Source of the DNA: Clostridium algidicarnis DSM 15099
GTDB lineage: Bacteria; Bacillota; Clostridia; Clostridiales; Clostridiaceae
Assembly: GCF_002934235.1 (NCBI RefSeq)
Contig: NZ_PTIS01000013.1
Coordinates: 23,904-87,903 of the forward strand
Direction of reading: 5' to 3'
Length of the DNA: 64,000 bases
Of this stretch, positions 18,284-27,773 are shown in pieces; the stretch's first letter is position 1, and each line of letters begins with the position of its first letter. The position numbers were made by a program, and so were the translations under genes. Below the pieces are notes generated by a model, which worked only from the letters and a program-made list of their open reading frames with translations, was not told the DNA's origin and made no database searches.

Positions 18284-19069
18284 TTATTCAAAAGAATCTT
18301 TATTGTGTGTTTGTAGGTTTTCTATGATAGCCTTAAATTTTTTAGGATTAATCTCATGGGTAACGAAGTCCCCCTTATAAAAAAGAGAATAATTAGTATA
18401 GCAACATGGACTATTTATAGCCTCTTCTCTAGTTTTTAGTCTAACAGCTTCATATATACAATTATTATCCTTTGCTATTTCTTGTTGAACTATATTTACG
18501 TTATAATCCATAAAAGGACATGCATCAGAATAATATGCTACAAAGCCTCCATTATCATAATAAGAAGTGGCCTCTTTAGCTTTAGGTAAAATCTTAGGAT
18601 CCATAGCTTCCTCATTAAATTTTAAGCATAATAGTTCAAAATAAGGCTTAGCTTTATCTACCACTAAAAATTCTTGCTTTAAAAAGAACTTTTTATCACT
18701 CATAAAGGGCCTTTTCTTATCACTGCATAAAGTAACTATTCCATCTTTACCTTTTGCCTTTGCTTCCTCTATACACTTACTAAGTAGCTCTTTCCCATAA
18801 CCTTTTCCAGCATATCTTCCTGATACCCAAAAACAATTTATCACCATATAATTAGGTGCATTTACTGGAACATATGCTATTTCTGAAGGGCAATATTCTA
18901 TAAAAACCTTTGCTCTTTCATCTAACTTTGTAAATTTATATCCATTTTCTATATTGTCTTTAAGCCATTGCTTTTTAAGTTGATAACCATCTTTACACTT
19001 TTTATCTGAAATAGCACAACATATATGCTCGCTTTCTATGTTTTCTTTAGTTAAAGTAATAAATCCCAT
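18284..19069 (-). CDS. GNAT acetyltransferase with C-terminal YoaP-like domain
   Basis: 261 residues. The N-terminal about 150 residues are a GNAT domain (VSGRYAGKGYGKELLSKCIE is the acetyl-CoA loop). The C-terminal part (NGGFVAYYSDACPFMDYNV..., CCYTNYSLFYKGDF) resembles the YoaP domain found fused to GNATs in Bacillus and Clostridium. Substrate unknown. It has a TAGGAGG site and stands alone. Confidence 0.8.
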   Translation of the reverse strand: MGFITLTKENIESEHICCAISDKKCKDGYQLKKQWLKDNIENGYKFTKLDERAKVFIEYCPSEIAYVPVNAPNYMVINCFWVSGRYAGKGYGKELLSKCIEEAKAKGKDGIVTLCSDKKRPFMSDKKFFLKQEFLVVDKAKPYFELLCLKFNEEAMDPKILPKAKEATSYYDNGGFVAYYSDACPFMDYNVNIVQQEIAKDNNCIYEAVRLKTREEAINSPCCYTNYSLFYKGDFVTHEINPKKFKAIIENLQTHNKDSFE

Positions 19070-19158
19070 AAATACCTCCTATAAATAAACAAACTCTTTA
19101 TATTGTAGTTATTAATTAATCTGAGATTTCCTCTATATTTTAATTTTAAGTAAAAGTT

Positions 19159-19839
19159 CTATTTACTTCTTAATTCCACTAACTCTTCTTCTGTAAGATT
19201 ACGCCATGTACCAGTATCTATACCCTGGATTTTTATATTAATAATTCGGATACGCTGAAGACTTATCACATTATACCCAAAAGTCTTGGTCATCTTTCTA
19301 ATTTGCTTATTAAGCCCTTGAGTAAGTATAATTCTAAAAGTATCTTCACTAATCCTACTTACCATGCAAGGCCTTGTTCGAGCTCCAGAAATTTCTACAC
19401 CTTCTGACATTCCCTTTATAAAAGCATCATCAAAAGCTCTATCCACAGTTACTATATATTCCTTCTCATGGTTATTTTCTGACTCTAAAATCTTATTTGC
19501 AAGGTCACCATCATTAGTCATTAATATTAACCCTTCAGATGCCTTATCTAATCTTCCAATAGGAAAAATGTATTCCTCATAATTCATAAAGCTAATTATG
19601 TTACCTTCAACTTCCTTTGCCGCAGTACAAGTGATTCCTACAGGTTTATTTAATGCAATATATATCTTATCCTTGGGCAAAAGAGGAGCATCATCAATAA
19701 GAATATGATCCTCCTTCTCTACCCACTGCCCTTTAATAGCTAACTTTCCATTTACCTTTATTCTACCTTCCTCAATAATTTTATTTGTTTCACTCCTAGA
19801 ACAAAACCCATAATTACTAAGAAGTTTATTTATCCTCAT
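19159..19839 (-). CDS. RluF/RsuA-family rRNA pseudouridine synthase
   Basis: 226 residues: N-terminal S4 RNA-binding domain (MRINKLLSNYGFCSRSETNK, KVNGK), then the catalytic domain with NKPVGI and FPIGRLDKASEGLILMTNDG, whose Asp is the nucleophile, and LTQGLNKQIRKM. It isomerises a uridine in 23S (RluF) or 16S (RsuA) rRNA. Details such as the tail SLQRIRI favour the RluF/RluB side, but the exact target is not certain. Confidence 0.87.
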   Translation of the reverse strand: MRINKLLSNYGFCSRSETNKIIEEGRIKVNGKLAIKGQWVEKEDHILIDDAPLLPKDKIYIALNKPVGITCTAAKEVEGNIISFMNYEEYIFPIGRLDKASEGLILMTNDGDLANKILESENNHEKEYIVTVDRAFDDAFIKGMSEGVEISGARTRPCMVSRISEDTFRIILTQGLNKQIRKMTKTFGYNVISLQRIRIINIKIQGIDTGTWRNLTEEELVELRSK

Positions 19840-19908
19840 ATTAAAATATCTGTCCTTTCACTTGTATCTGATATATCTAATTCGGCCTACATATAAAATA
19901 CATTAGTA

Positions 19909-20457
19909 TTATTTCCTATTAATAACCTTCACCTGCAAAGATTCAATTACATCTAGTGCTTTTTCATGTAACTCATCATTAAAACTAGCACAAAGTCTTT
20001 CATCAACTATAATCTCTGCATTCCTATATTGTGATTGAAACATAATAACATTGCTTATTACGCACATATTGGTAACCACTCCAACTAGCTCAATTTCATT
20101 AATATTTTTTCCTATTTCACTAGCTAATTTCACCATGTCCTTGGGCTCTATTCCAAAACCCTCCTTATTATAATGCAATGTAGCTTTCGAGTTTATAAAC
20201 TCATTTAATTTTCCATATAACATGTGTCCATCAGTATCCTTTATACAGTGGGAGATTGGCAAAGCTTTACCTTCCCTAGTATCTAAATAATTTTCATAAT
20301 GAGTATCATAAGTAAATAAAACCTTGTCCTTATTTTTAAGATATTCATTTACCTTATTATATATAGGCATTTCTAATGTTTTAGCCTTTATGAATCCTAA
20401 TGTACCATCTACGAAGTCATTTTGATAGTCAACAACTACTAATAATTTAGTCATCAT
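19909..20457 (-). CDS. Isochorismatase-family cysteine hydrolase (nicotinamidase-like)
   Basis: About 182 residues. The catalytic Asp lies in VVDYQNDFVDGTLGF near the start and the catalytic Cys in GVVTNMCVISNVIM. The middle has SHCIKDTDGHMLYG, compatible with the metal/Lys region of PncA-type enzymes. It probably hydrolyses nicotinamide or another amide. GGAGG lies 5 bases before ATG 20457 and 8 bases before the next ATG; either could be used. Confidence 0.8.
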   Translation of the reverse strand: MMTKLLVVVDYQNDFVDGTLGFIKAKTLEMPIYNKVNEYLKNKDKVLFTYDTHYENYLDTREGKALPISHCIKDTDGHMLYGKLNEFINSKATLHYNKEGFGIEPKDMVKLASEIGKNINEIELVGVVTNMCVISNVIMFQSQYRNAEIIVDERLCASFNDELHEKALDVIESLQVKVINRK

Positions 20458-20570
20458 TAGCACCTCCTAATCCCCATTTTCTCATTATACTAATTATTTT
20501 ACAATACCTAGCTACTTAACATATTAATTATATTCTTCAAAATAATTAATATTATATTGTAATATTTTAC

Positions 20571-21749
20571 TTAATCTTTTGTTAACAGCTTTTTATAGGT
20601 CCTATCAATACCTATAGCACCAATTGGTGCTGTAATTAAAATAGAAAGTACTGCAACTGTAAGAATAGTGTTTCCAGCTAAAACCCCAGCTGAAAGAGGT
20701 ATTGAACCAATAGCAGCTTGAACAGTAGCCTTAGGCAAATAGGCTATGGCACAAAAAAGTTTTTCTTTATTTGTAAGCTTAGTTTTTATTAAACATATAT
20801 AAACTCCACATATTCTAAAAATAAGTGCACTTAAAATAAGAATAACTGCCATAAGGCCTGCATCTGAAACAAACCTAATGTCAACGGCAGCGCCTACCAG
20901 AACAAAAAGCAAAATTTCAGCCCCCACCCATACTTTTGAGAACTTATTAGATAAACGCTTAGCCAAAACCTCGTATTTTTTTAAGATAGTTCCTCCTAAA
21001 GCCATTACTGCTAGTAATCCTGACATAGGAATATAGGATTTAACTTCTGCTTCAAGACTTATAAATAAAAAAGAAACACTAAGAATTATTAATATCTTTA
21101 CAGTATCTCTTATATGAAGTTTTTTGAATACAAACACAAGTAAGAGTCCTGATAAAATACCTATAGCTAAGCCAACAACTATGGAAATTGGAACTGCTAC
21201 AAGACTTAATACACTAAATCCTCTTCCCTGATACATACCCATAAAAGCTGTAAATAATACAATAACATAGACATCATCTACAGATGCCCCTGCTAATATT
21301 AATTGTGGTATGCTTTTTTCCTTACCGTACCCACCCTCCATAACTTTAAGCATCCTAGGCACAACTACCGCTGGGGAAACAGCAGCCAGAACAGTTCCCA
21401 TTATAGCAGCCTCTATATATGACACCTTAAAAAGTATTGGAGCAAGTAATGTTATTGCAACAAGTTCAAAGGTAGCTGGTACAAAGCACATCAAAATGGC
21501 GGGTCTTCCTACCTTTTTTAAATCCTTAACATCTAGTGAAAGACCTGCCCTTGAAAGTATTACAATAAGGGCTATTTGCCTTAGATCCTTAGATATATTA
21601 AGAATATCTGGTGATATTAAATTTAATACAAAAGGTCCAAGAATAACTCCAGTAATAAGCATACCTAAAATTCCTGGTAACCTAAGTCTATTTAGGATAC
21701 CACTTAATGTGAATCCTATAATAAGAATAAGAGCAAGACTAAATAACAT
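20571..21749 (-). CDS. CPA-family cation/proton antiporter controlled by a fluoride riboswitch
   Basis: 392 residues, about 12 transmembrane segments, resembling the membrane part of KefB/NhaP-type antiporters (SRAGLSLDVKDLKKVGRPAI; ASVDDVYVIVLFTA with an Asp-Asp pair in the transport core). It has no C-terminal RCK domain. The upstream crcB-type riboswitch implies a role in surviving fluoride, as known for several antiporters under this riboswitch class. The start has AAAGGAGG. Confidence 0.85.
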   Translation of the reverse strand: MLFSLALILIIGFTLSGILNRLRLPGILGMLITGVILGPFVLNLISPDILNISKDLRQIALIVILSRAGLSLDVKDLKKVGRPAILMCFVPATFELVAITLLAPILFKVSYIEAAIMGTVLAAVSPAVVVPRMLKVMEGGYGKEKSIPQLILAGASVDDVYVIVLFTAFMGMYQGRGFSVLSLVAVPISIVVGLAIGILSGLLLVFVFKKLHIRDTVKILIILSVSFLFISLEAEVKSYIPMSGLLAVMALGGTILKKYEVLAKRLSNKFSKVWVGAEILLFVLVGAAVDIRFVSDAGLMAVILILSALIFRICGVYICLIKTKLTNKEKLFCAIAYLPKATVQAAIGSIPLSAGVLAGNTILTVAVLSILITAPIGAIGIDRTYKKLLTKD

Positions 21750-21773
21750 AAAAATCCTCCTTTATTAAAGCAC

Positions 21774-21870
21774 AAAAAAAGCTGATAGCTCCGCAATAAT
21801 ATTATTGCAGAAGTCATCAGCTAAATAAGCGGTTTTAGCATTTGCTAAGGGAGTACTTCATTCCCAATAG
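21774..21870 (-). promoter_or_regulatory. Fluoride (crcB) riboswitch with overlapping terminator
   Basis: On the minus strand the leader has the crcB-motif elements in order: TTGGGAATGAAG, ...CTCCC, AAACCGC, then AGCTGATGACTTCTGC (aptamer about 21808-21868). The 3' part of the aptamer (GCTGATGACTTCTGCAATAA) also pairs with downstream TTATTGCGGAGCTATCAGC, followed by seven T (21774-21780), forming a terminator. Fluoride binding would prevent the terminator and switch on the antiporter. Confidence 0.88.
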
Positions 21871-21950
21871 TGATATTATAACACAATAATATCATAATAT
21901 ACACCTTGTTGTGATTAAAATATCATACTTATTGAAATTATACTCTACAC

Positions 21951-22004
21951 TTGACAACGTTTAATATTTGTTATATTCTTTAATTGAGATTGATTTTCAT
22001 AATC
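21951..22004 (+). promoter_or_regulatory. Sigma-A promoter with Fur-box-like operator
   Basis: TTGACA at 21951-21956, a 17-bp spacer and TATTCT at 21974-21979 form a near-ideal promoter. Directly downstream, 21986-22004 reads GAGATTGATTTTCATAATC, matching 14 of 19 positions of the classical Fur box. The position over the transcription start predicts repression when iron is plentiful. Confidence 0.7.
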
Positions 22005-22029
22005 ATAAATGTTTAGGGAGGGTATTTAA

Positions 22030-22446
22030 ATGAAAATAGTATATTGGTCTGGAACAGGTAATACAGAAAAGATGGCAAAATTAATTAAACAAGGTATTGT
22101 AGCTGAAGGTAAAGATGCAGAAACAATATTTGTATCTGATGTAAATATTGATGCTTTATTAGAAGAGGATACTCTAGTCTTAGGCTGCCCATCTATGGGG
22201 AGTGAAGTATTAGAAAAATCAGAATTCCAACCATTTATAGACGAAATTTCAACTAAAGTATCTGGTAAAAAAGTTGCACTTTTTGGTTCTTATGGCTGGG
22301 GAGATGGCGAATGGATGAGGAACTTTGAAGATAAAATGCTAGATTGCGGTTGTACTATTATAGGTACTCCTTTAATAATTCAAAATGAACCAGATGATAG
22401 TGATAAAGAGTGTATAATTTTTGGAAGAAAAATAGTTACTTCATAA
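22030..22446 (+). CDS. Flavodoxin
   Basis: 138 residues, with the FMN phosphate loop WSGTGNTEKMA at the N-terminus and LFGSYGWGDGEWM as the second flavin-contacting loop. A short-chain flavodoxin, a low-potential electron carrier that replaces ferredoxin when iron is short. The Fur-like promoter upstream agrees with that. The ribosome site is GGGAGGG. DUF3793 follows in the same direction. Confidence 0.92.
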   Translation: MKIVYWSGTGNTEKMAKLIKQGIVAEGKDAETIFVSDVNIDALLEEDTLVLGCPSMGSEVLEKSEFQPFIDEISTKVSGKKVALFGSYGWGDGEWMRNFEDKMLDCGCTIIGTPLIIQNEPDDSDKECIIFGRKIVTS

Positions 22447-22469
22447 AATAAGTTTGGCGGTGGTATGAA

Positions 22470-23132
22470 TTGATACATCTAGATTTTTATAAAAAATTGA
22501 ATTCAATGAATAATAAAGAGCATGTAGAAACCTTTTTGGTATATCATTTATCATTAGTAATCGCAGAAATTAAACCAGCTGCCACAGTTACAATAAAAAA
22601 GAATAATATTAAATTGTATAAAGGTTGGAATGATTTTGGAATTAATTTCATTGACAGTCTAAACTTGAAATTTGTAGAGTTAAGAGAAAGTTATGATTCT
22701 ATCATAGTTATGATCTATAGTGAATCTTTATTGAAGCAAGAATTAAGTAAATATGACACCATGGATTTTTTACTTACTATAGGGTATCCCCCTAATGGTT
22801 CTATTAATAACTATGTAACTACATTAAAATCTAGATATGAAAAGTATCACTGCCCTCACGAACTCGGATTGTTCCTTGGAATACCATTTAAAGATGTTAA
22901 AGACTTCATGGAGTGCACTACAAAAAGATGTTTGTTATGTGGCTATTGGAAAGTATACAATGACAGTAATAAAGCAAAATTTACTTTTAATAAATATGAT
23001 GAAATAAAAGAATATACCATAAAAGAATATACCATAAAAAATATACTTAAAGGAAGCTCATGTTTTGACCTTGCCTTAAGTATAAAAGGATACGTTTATA
23101 CCAGTGCTAAGTCTATATCAAGTGATTCTTAG
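22470..23132 (+). CDS. DUF3793 family protein
   Basis: 220 residues with the DUF3793 hallmarks HELGLFLGIPFKDVKDFME and RCLLCGYWKVYND (paired Cys in CLLC). The family is of unknown function and often sits beside flavodoxin or iron-transport genes, as here. The start is TTG at 22470 behind GGCGGTGG. The C-terminus carries a 15-bp tandem duplication encoding EYTIKEYTIK (about 23008-23038). The last codons and the TAG stop lie inside a ~150-bp repeat shared with the end of the microcompartment operon. Confidence 0.75.
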   Translation: MIHLDFYKKLNSMNNKEHVETFLVYHLSLVIAEIKPAATVTIKKNNIKLYKGWNDFGINFIDSLNLKFVELRESYDSIIVMIYSESLLKQELSKYDTMDFLLTIGYPPNGSINNYVTTLKSRYEKYHCPHELGLFLGIPFKDVKDFMECTTKRCLLCGYWKVYNDSNKAKFTFNKYDEIKEYTIKEYTIKNILKGSSCFDLALSIKGYVYTSAKSISSDS

Positions 23133-23267
23133 ACTCAGGTGGAGTTTGCTTATAAGTAATACATCTCTCCATCAAAGGCTTAGAAGAACTTATCCAGGGG
23201 CGTAGCATCCGTAACACCCCCACCTTGAATAGGATAGGGGTGTTACGGATGGTAGCCGTCGGATAAA
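23115..23267 (+). repeat. Structured ~152-bp repeat, copy A
   Basis: Nearly identical over its whole length to the reverse complement of 28867-29018. It begins inside the end of the DUF3793 gene. A first hairpin is formed by GACTCAGGTGGAG and the CTCCATC side. A second has perfect 15-bp arms (23206-23220 CATCCGTAACACCCC with 23237-23251), enclosed by TTATCC...GGATAA. It contains no ORF of its own. It lies between the gene and a terminator, so it would be a 3'-UTR element. Confidence 0.8.
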
Positions 23268-23336
23268 TGATGGTAAATCTATATAGATTTAGCAGTGTTA
23301 CACTTCCAACACTGTTACTTAACTAAACTCTTCAAA

Positions 23337-23374
23337 ATAAGACCATAGACTAATTAATTAGTCCATGGTCTTAT
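23337..23374. terminator. Bidirectional terminator
   Basis: AATAAGACCATAGACTAAT pairs with ATTAGTCCATGGTCTTATT almost perfectly, with T-rich flanks in both directions. It would end both the flavodoxin/DUF3793 transcript and the convergent peptide-exporter transcript. Confidence 0.85.
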
Positions 23375-23400
23375 TTGTTAAATTGATATTGTTTTTTAAC

Positions 23401-24948
23401 TTATAAGTTTAAAACTGTATTATAATATCTATCCGACAAATCATCATGAGTAATAATAAATGTTATTCTATTGCTACTGTCATCAATTATCCTATTTAAA
23501 ATATCATTTGCGCTTTCTTTATCTATATTTGAAGTTATCTCATCTAAAATAAGAACATCCGAATGATTATATAAAGCTCTAACTATGGCAATCTTTTGTT
23601 TCTCTCCTCCCGAAAGATTAGTTCCCCCTTCAAGTATAACAGTATCCAAATTAATATTTTTAAAAATTGTCTCTAAAATAGGATCTTTAATTAAGTCATT
23701 TTCTATTTGTAATAATCTCTCTTTTCCCAAAAATAAATTATCTCTTAAAGTACCTTTTATAATAGGAACATTTTGAGATAGATACTCTACATTAGATCTA
23801 ATACTTTTATTTGTTATATTGATGATACTTTCTTTATTTAACTTTACACCTTCCGATTCTCTAAACTTTGGAATTAGCTTAAGTAAAGTGGATTTGCCTG
23901 CACCACTTGAACCTTTTATCCAAATTATATCACCTTTTTTATAGCTACCATTAATATCCTTAGATAATACTCTATCTTTTATCATTAGTTCATCTATTTG
24001 TAAATCAACTGTATCTATTGATTCTATATCAATATGTCCGTCTAATTCTCTATGTTGTTTAAGTTCTTCTACAAACCTTTTTGAGTTTACCATATCTCTT
24101 TTATTCAAATTAGAGCTGGTCAACTGATTTACTTGATTAAAAAACAAAGGCAATATTATTGTATAAATAACCAGATTCATTGGATTTTGATTTAATTTCA
24201 TATAGTCCATTACTAAGAAAACCATAACCATAATGTTTACTATAGAATTCATTGATTTTAACAAAGTACTTGATGACTGAGCATAAATATTCACCTTAGC
24301 CATTGATCCGTAAATCTTATTTAATGATGAATCAAATTGTTCAAATAATCTTTCATAATTAGGTAATTGTTTTAAATAATCTGTTTGGTTTACTATAGAG
24401 AGAATCTCTTGCCATCCAGATGAAGTGCTCTCTTGCATATTTTTTGATCGTTTCATTAGTTCTTTATTTAGTAGTCTATAACCAAAATAATTAATAGGTA
24501 CAATTATTACTAATATAATAGCAATATAAGGATTCATCAAAAAAACCATTACAGTTATTGAAGTAATTATTATGAGACTTGACCATATTTTAATAGCATC
24601 TCCTGTATAGTATGCATAGAAACTATTTACTGAAATAGCTATTCTCTCAATCAAATTCATAGGTCCCTTTTCATTGATTTCATCATACTTCAAATGAAAC
24701 ATACTATTTAACATCATTACACAATTTTTTATATTAAAACCCTTTGCAAACTTTTCTCTTATTGATGTAAATATAATTTCTATAATTAAAGCAAGTAACA
24801 AAACTACGAATAACCATATAACTCTTTCAGATGTAAACCCTATACTGTCATTATTCCATATCTGTATAAGTATAGGTGGTGTCAAATATGCTAAACTATT
24901 TATTATAACCATACATATCATAACAATTAAAAACTGACGATATTTCAC
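23401..24948 (-). CDS. One-piece ABC exporter of the RiPP cluster
   Basis: 515 residues: an exporter membrane domain (hydrophobic segments within about 1-280) and an ATPase with Walker A GSSGAGKSTLLKLI, signature LSGGEKQKIAIVRALY and Walker B VLILDEITSNIDKE. There is no C39 peptidase domain, so leader removal must be done by another enzyme, probably the adjacent S41 protease. It is shorter than typical 580-residue exporters. The start is GTG behind GGATGTG. A degraded copy of its 3' end lies at 28386-28575. Predicted role: export of, or immunity to, the modified peptide. Confidence 0.85.
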   Translation of the reverse strand: MKYRQFLIVMICMVIINSLAYLTPPILIQIWNNDSIGFTSERVIWLFVVLLLALIIEIIFTSIREKFAKGFNIKNCVMMLNSMFHLKYDEINEKGPMNLIERIAISVNSFYAYYTGDAIKIWSSLIIITSITVMVFLMNPYIAIILVIIVPINYFGYRLLNKELMKRSKNMQESTSSGWQEILSIVNQTDYLKQLPNYERLFEQFDSSLNKIYGSMAKVNIYAQSSSTLLKSMNSIVNIMVMVFLVMDYMKLNQNPMNLVIYTIILPLFFNQVNQLTSSNLNKRDMVNSKRFVEELKQHRELDGHIDIESIDTVDLQIDELMIKDRVLSKDINGSYKKGDIIWIKGSSGAGKSTLLKLIPKFRESEGVKLNKESIINITNKSIRSNVEYLSQNVPIIKGTLRDNLFLGKERLLQIENDLIKDPILETIFKNINLDTVILEGGTNLSGGEKQKIAIVRALYNHSDVLILDEITSNIDKESANDILNRIIDDSSNRITFIITHDDLSDRYYNTVLNL

Positions 24949-25064
24949 TTACAATCACATCCTATAAATATTTTACCCGCCTTTGAATTATAGCATAATG
25001 ATATTTTTATTAGTTTAATTTGATAACTCTAATCTACTTACCATATCTTTTCAATACTAAATTA

Positions 25065-25991
25065 TCAAAGTTTTAAATAAAATTTATCAATTATCATCTT
25101 ATTTATTACTTTATCAGAGATATGATAATCAGGTTCAATACCACAACCTAATTTAAGATGTGAACCTGATTTTGATATAAATTCATATTCTGGAAACCTT
25201 ATATAATAATTGTTAATCCTTTTTACAGAATTTAAAACCCATTTTCCTTCTGTTTGCGCACCAATAATTGTCACATTATCAAATTCACTTAGTTTCATTG
25301 CTAACATCTCAGCAGCACTAGCAGTTTCTTTATTTACAAGTAAATATATGTGTAGTGGTTTATAGCATATTTTTAATTTTGATGTTATTTTGAAGAAAGA
25401 ATCTTGTTTCTGAAGATACAATAAGACATCTCCATGATTATAAAACAGCTCTAGTATTTTAATCAAATTATGTACTCTACCACCTTGATTATTTCTTAAG
25501 TCTAGCCAAATCTTTTTATTATCAAAGTTAGTTACACTTATTAAATCAAGATTTTCAAAGTCATATAAATGTATATACAATTCATTATCATTTATGATTT
25601 GATATTCATTCTTTCTAGATTTTGTAATTATATTTGGATATTTGAGATTTATAGTTTTTATATATCCTTTATTATCTTTAATCTTAATCTTATATTTATC
25701 TGATCTATTTGCTAACCCCTTTGATGAATTCATACCATTAATATCTATAACCTTAACAGTATTATTGATATTTTTAAATCCACTTATTATATAACACTCA
25801 TTATTATAAAACCTATATTTTATTCCTAATAAATTGAATATATTAAATGCAGGTTCACTATTTAATATATCAAAGTATTTACAATTTCTTGAATAAACAA
25901 ACTTTGGTAAGCTTTCAATTAGCTTACTATTATCAACTTTAAATGCATATTGACCAATTAACTCTTTAATAATATCTCCTTTATTAACCAT
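25065..25991 (-). CDS. S41-family (C-terminal processing) protease of the RiPP cluster
   Basis: 308 residues. The S41 catalytic core is visible: substrate-strand IWLDLRNNQGGRV, nucleophile Ser225 in NKETASAAEMLA, and general-base Lys250 in QTEGKWVLN, exactly 25 residues later as in Prc/CtpA proteases. No clear signal peptide or PDZ domain, so it probably acts in the cytosol. The start overlaps the end of the radical SAM gene by 8 bp (coupled). Predicted role: removal of the leader from the modified precursors. Confidence 0.82.
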   Translation of the reverse strand: MVNKGDIIKELIGQYAFKVDNSKLIESLPKFVYSRNCKYFDILNSEPAFNIFNLLGIKYRFYNNECYIISGFKNINNTVKVIDINGMNSSKGLANRSDKYKIKIKDNKGYIKTINLKYPNIITKSRKNEYQIINDNELYIHLYDFENLDLISVTNFDNKKIWLDLRNNQGGRVHNLIKILELFYNHGDVLLYLQKQDSFFKITSKLKICYKPLHIYLLVNKETASAAEMLAMKLSEFDNVTIIGAQTEGKWVLNSVKRINNYYIRFPEYEFISKSGSHLKLGCGIEPDYHISDKVINKMIIDKFYLKL

Positions 25992-27195
25992 ATATATTTA
26001 ATAAGCCTTCCAATTTCTTTTTTACAATTTGTTTATGATAATCACAAATACATTCTGCTTTAGCATCTAATGAATCATATACATTAAAAGCTATTGCTCT
26101 ACAACCTCCACCACATAAATATTTATATTCGCAATCTTTGCAACCTTCTATATTATTAACATTTCTTTTTTTAAACTCTTCTGTAATTTTTGATTCTTTA
26201 AGTAGATTATACCAATTCTCATCAAAAATATTTACAATTTTAAATTTATCATTTAATAATGCTTGACATGGATATATATATCCTTTACAGTCAATTGAAA
26301 TTTCTTTATAACAGCCACCACAAATATTACCTGAAAAATTCAACAAATTTTCATCAACTTCTATCATATCTATTTTTGGCATAAAATCAACTTCACTAAT
26401 ATTATTAGGTATAAATATATTAGATATGAATTTAAAACCATTATCTATTGAAAATCGTTCAACTTCTTTCCATATATGTTCATTAATACTTGATACAACA
26501 GATCTAATATATATTTTGTTTGAATAATTTATTGCAATATTTGATAAGTCCTTTGTTAAACTCTCTATATTTAATCCTATTCTCTGATTACTACTTTGTC
26601 TTAAAGTGTCTAAACTTACAATTACTGAATCAACATTATCTAATACTTTTACATTTTTCAATAATTTTGTACCATTAGTTAATAAAACTAATTTAAAACC
26701 CATTTTCTTGAATTTGTATGTTATATACTCTAAATCATCTCTTAATAATGCTTCTCCACCAGTAAAAGTTATCTTTTTTACATCAATTTTTTTCAACTTT
26801 TCTCCTATCATTAAAATATCATCTGTAGTTAGAAAATCTGTATCATTTAGATTTTTTTTATTATAACAATAATCGCATCTTAAATTACATCTTTGAGTTA
26901 AATGCAAATATACTTCATCTAATGATACCTCAACTTTTCTATTGCTCAATCTTTCCGCATATGATAATCTATGATATTCATGATAATTATTAAATAAGAC
27001 TCCATTTTTTATAAGTAACGATATACTTAAATCATCGATAATCCCATTACTTATTAGATTATCAATACTATAATCTGACTCAAAAATATTTTTATATGTA
27101 CCAATACTTATAATACATGCCTTATTTAAATGATAATTATAAACTAAAACATTCTTGTTATTACTTGTAAAAATTAATTCTCTTGATCTATCCAT
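25984..27195 (-). CDS. Radical SAM/SPASM peptide maturase
   Basis: About 403 residues. N-terminal about 95 residues without a known motif (probable leader-recognition region), then the radical SAM site CNLRCDYC (Cys103, 107, 110), the Gly-rich FTGGEALLRDD, and a C-terminal SPASM region with ICGGCYKE, DCKGYIYPC, GCKDCEYKYLCGGGCRA and ECICDYH binding auxiliary Fe-S clusters. This is the layout of enzymes that form thioether or C-C crosslinks in Cys-rich peptides. The start at 27195 is chosen because GGAGG lies just ahead of it; the longer frame from 27243 lacks a site. Confidence 0.88.
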   Translation of the reverse strand: MDRSRELIFTSNNKNVLVYNYHLNKACIISIGTYKNIFESDYSIDNLISNGIIDDLSISLLIKNGVLFNNYHEYHRLSYAERLSNRKVEVSLDEVYLHLTQRCNLRCDYCYNKKNLNDTDFLTTDDILMIGEKLKKIDVKKITFTGGEALLRDDLEYITYKFKKMGFKLVLLTNGTKLLKNVKVLDNVDSVIVSLDTLRQSSNQRIGLNIESLTKDLSNIAINYSNKIYIRSVVSSINEHIWKEVERFSIDNGFKFISNIFIPNNISEVDFMPKIDMIEVDENLLNFSGNICGGCYKEISIDCKGYIYPCQALLNDKFKIVNIFDENWYNLLKESKITEEFKKRNVNNIEGCKDCEYKYLCGGGCRAIAFNVYDSLDAKAECICDYHKQIVKKKLEGLLNIYG

Positions 27196-27274
27196 ATTTA
27201 CCTCCATTAAGACGCTTAACGCCGTCATAAACAATTGTATCATTGAGCCCGTACACTTATAATTGATATCTTCA

Positions 27275-27302
27275 AATATAGGTGTTCTAGGATGAGAGTC
27301 AA
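27275..27302 (-). promoter_or_regulatory. Candidate promoter of the maturase-protease-exporter genes
   Basis: On the minus strand TTGACT (27302-27297), a 16-bp spacer and TATATT (27280-27275) lie about 70 bases before the maturase ribosome site. A separate promoter makes sense because each peptide gene upstream is followed by a hairpin. Plausible but unproven. Confidence 0.4.
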
Positions 27303-27716
27303 TATTGCTATTTCTCTTTATTTACTTACATGGGATGTTTACCATAAGGTTGGTTTATCCTATATGTTGTAGCGTTGACATCTAAAAAAATAGTCCGTTG
27401 CAATAATTGTATCTACTTATAAAAATAGTATATCTATTTATCAGTAGGCTAGAGACTCCTTTATACCATAAAAAGATATTCAATCTTTGCCAAAAATTAA
27501 TAGTTATAGATTTAAATTGGTTGGTGTGGAGCCTTCAGAAAAAACGTACTTAAAACTGTATAATTATTTCTAAGAGTCCTTTCCTTTTTATAATATTTTT
27601 CAATGGCTTATAAAAAGATTTAAAAAAGTCATCTAAAAATAAGCAATCATATTTTTTAGTACATTATTACTTTTTTAAATAAGACCTATTAATTATACTT
27701 ATCTTTATGCAAGAAA
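27303..27716. other. Spacer between peptide genes and maturase
   Basis: No gene with a start codon and ribosome site. A minus-strand stretch around 27560-27650 reads as an open frame ending FYKPLKNIIKRKGLLEIIIQ but has no start codon. It may be debris of a gene lost when the cluster was rearranged, or chance. Confidence 0.35.
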
Positions 27717-27773
27717 GGGACACAGTATTTAATATTTCGTGTCCCTTTTTAGATTAAACTACTTTATTATGTC

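Noticed and set aside
27560..27650. Possible extra small peptide gene ending FYKPLKNIIKRKGLLEIIIQ
   Set aside because: Open frame lacks any ATG, GTG or TTG start and any ribosome site.
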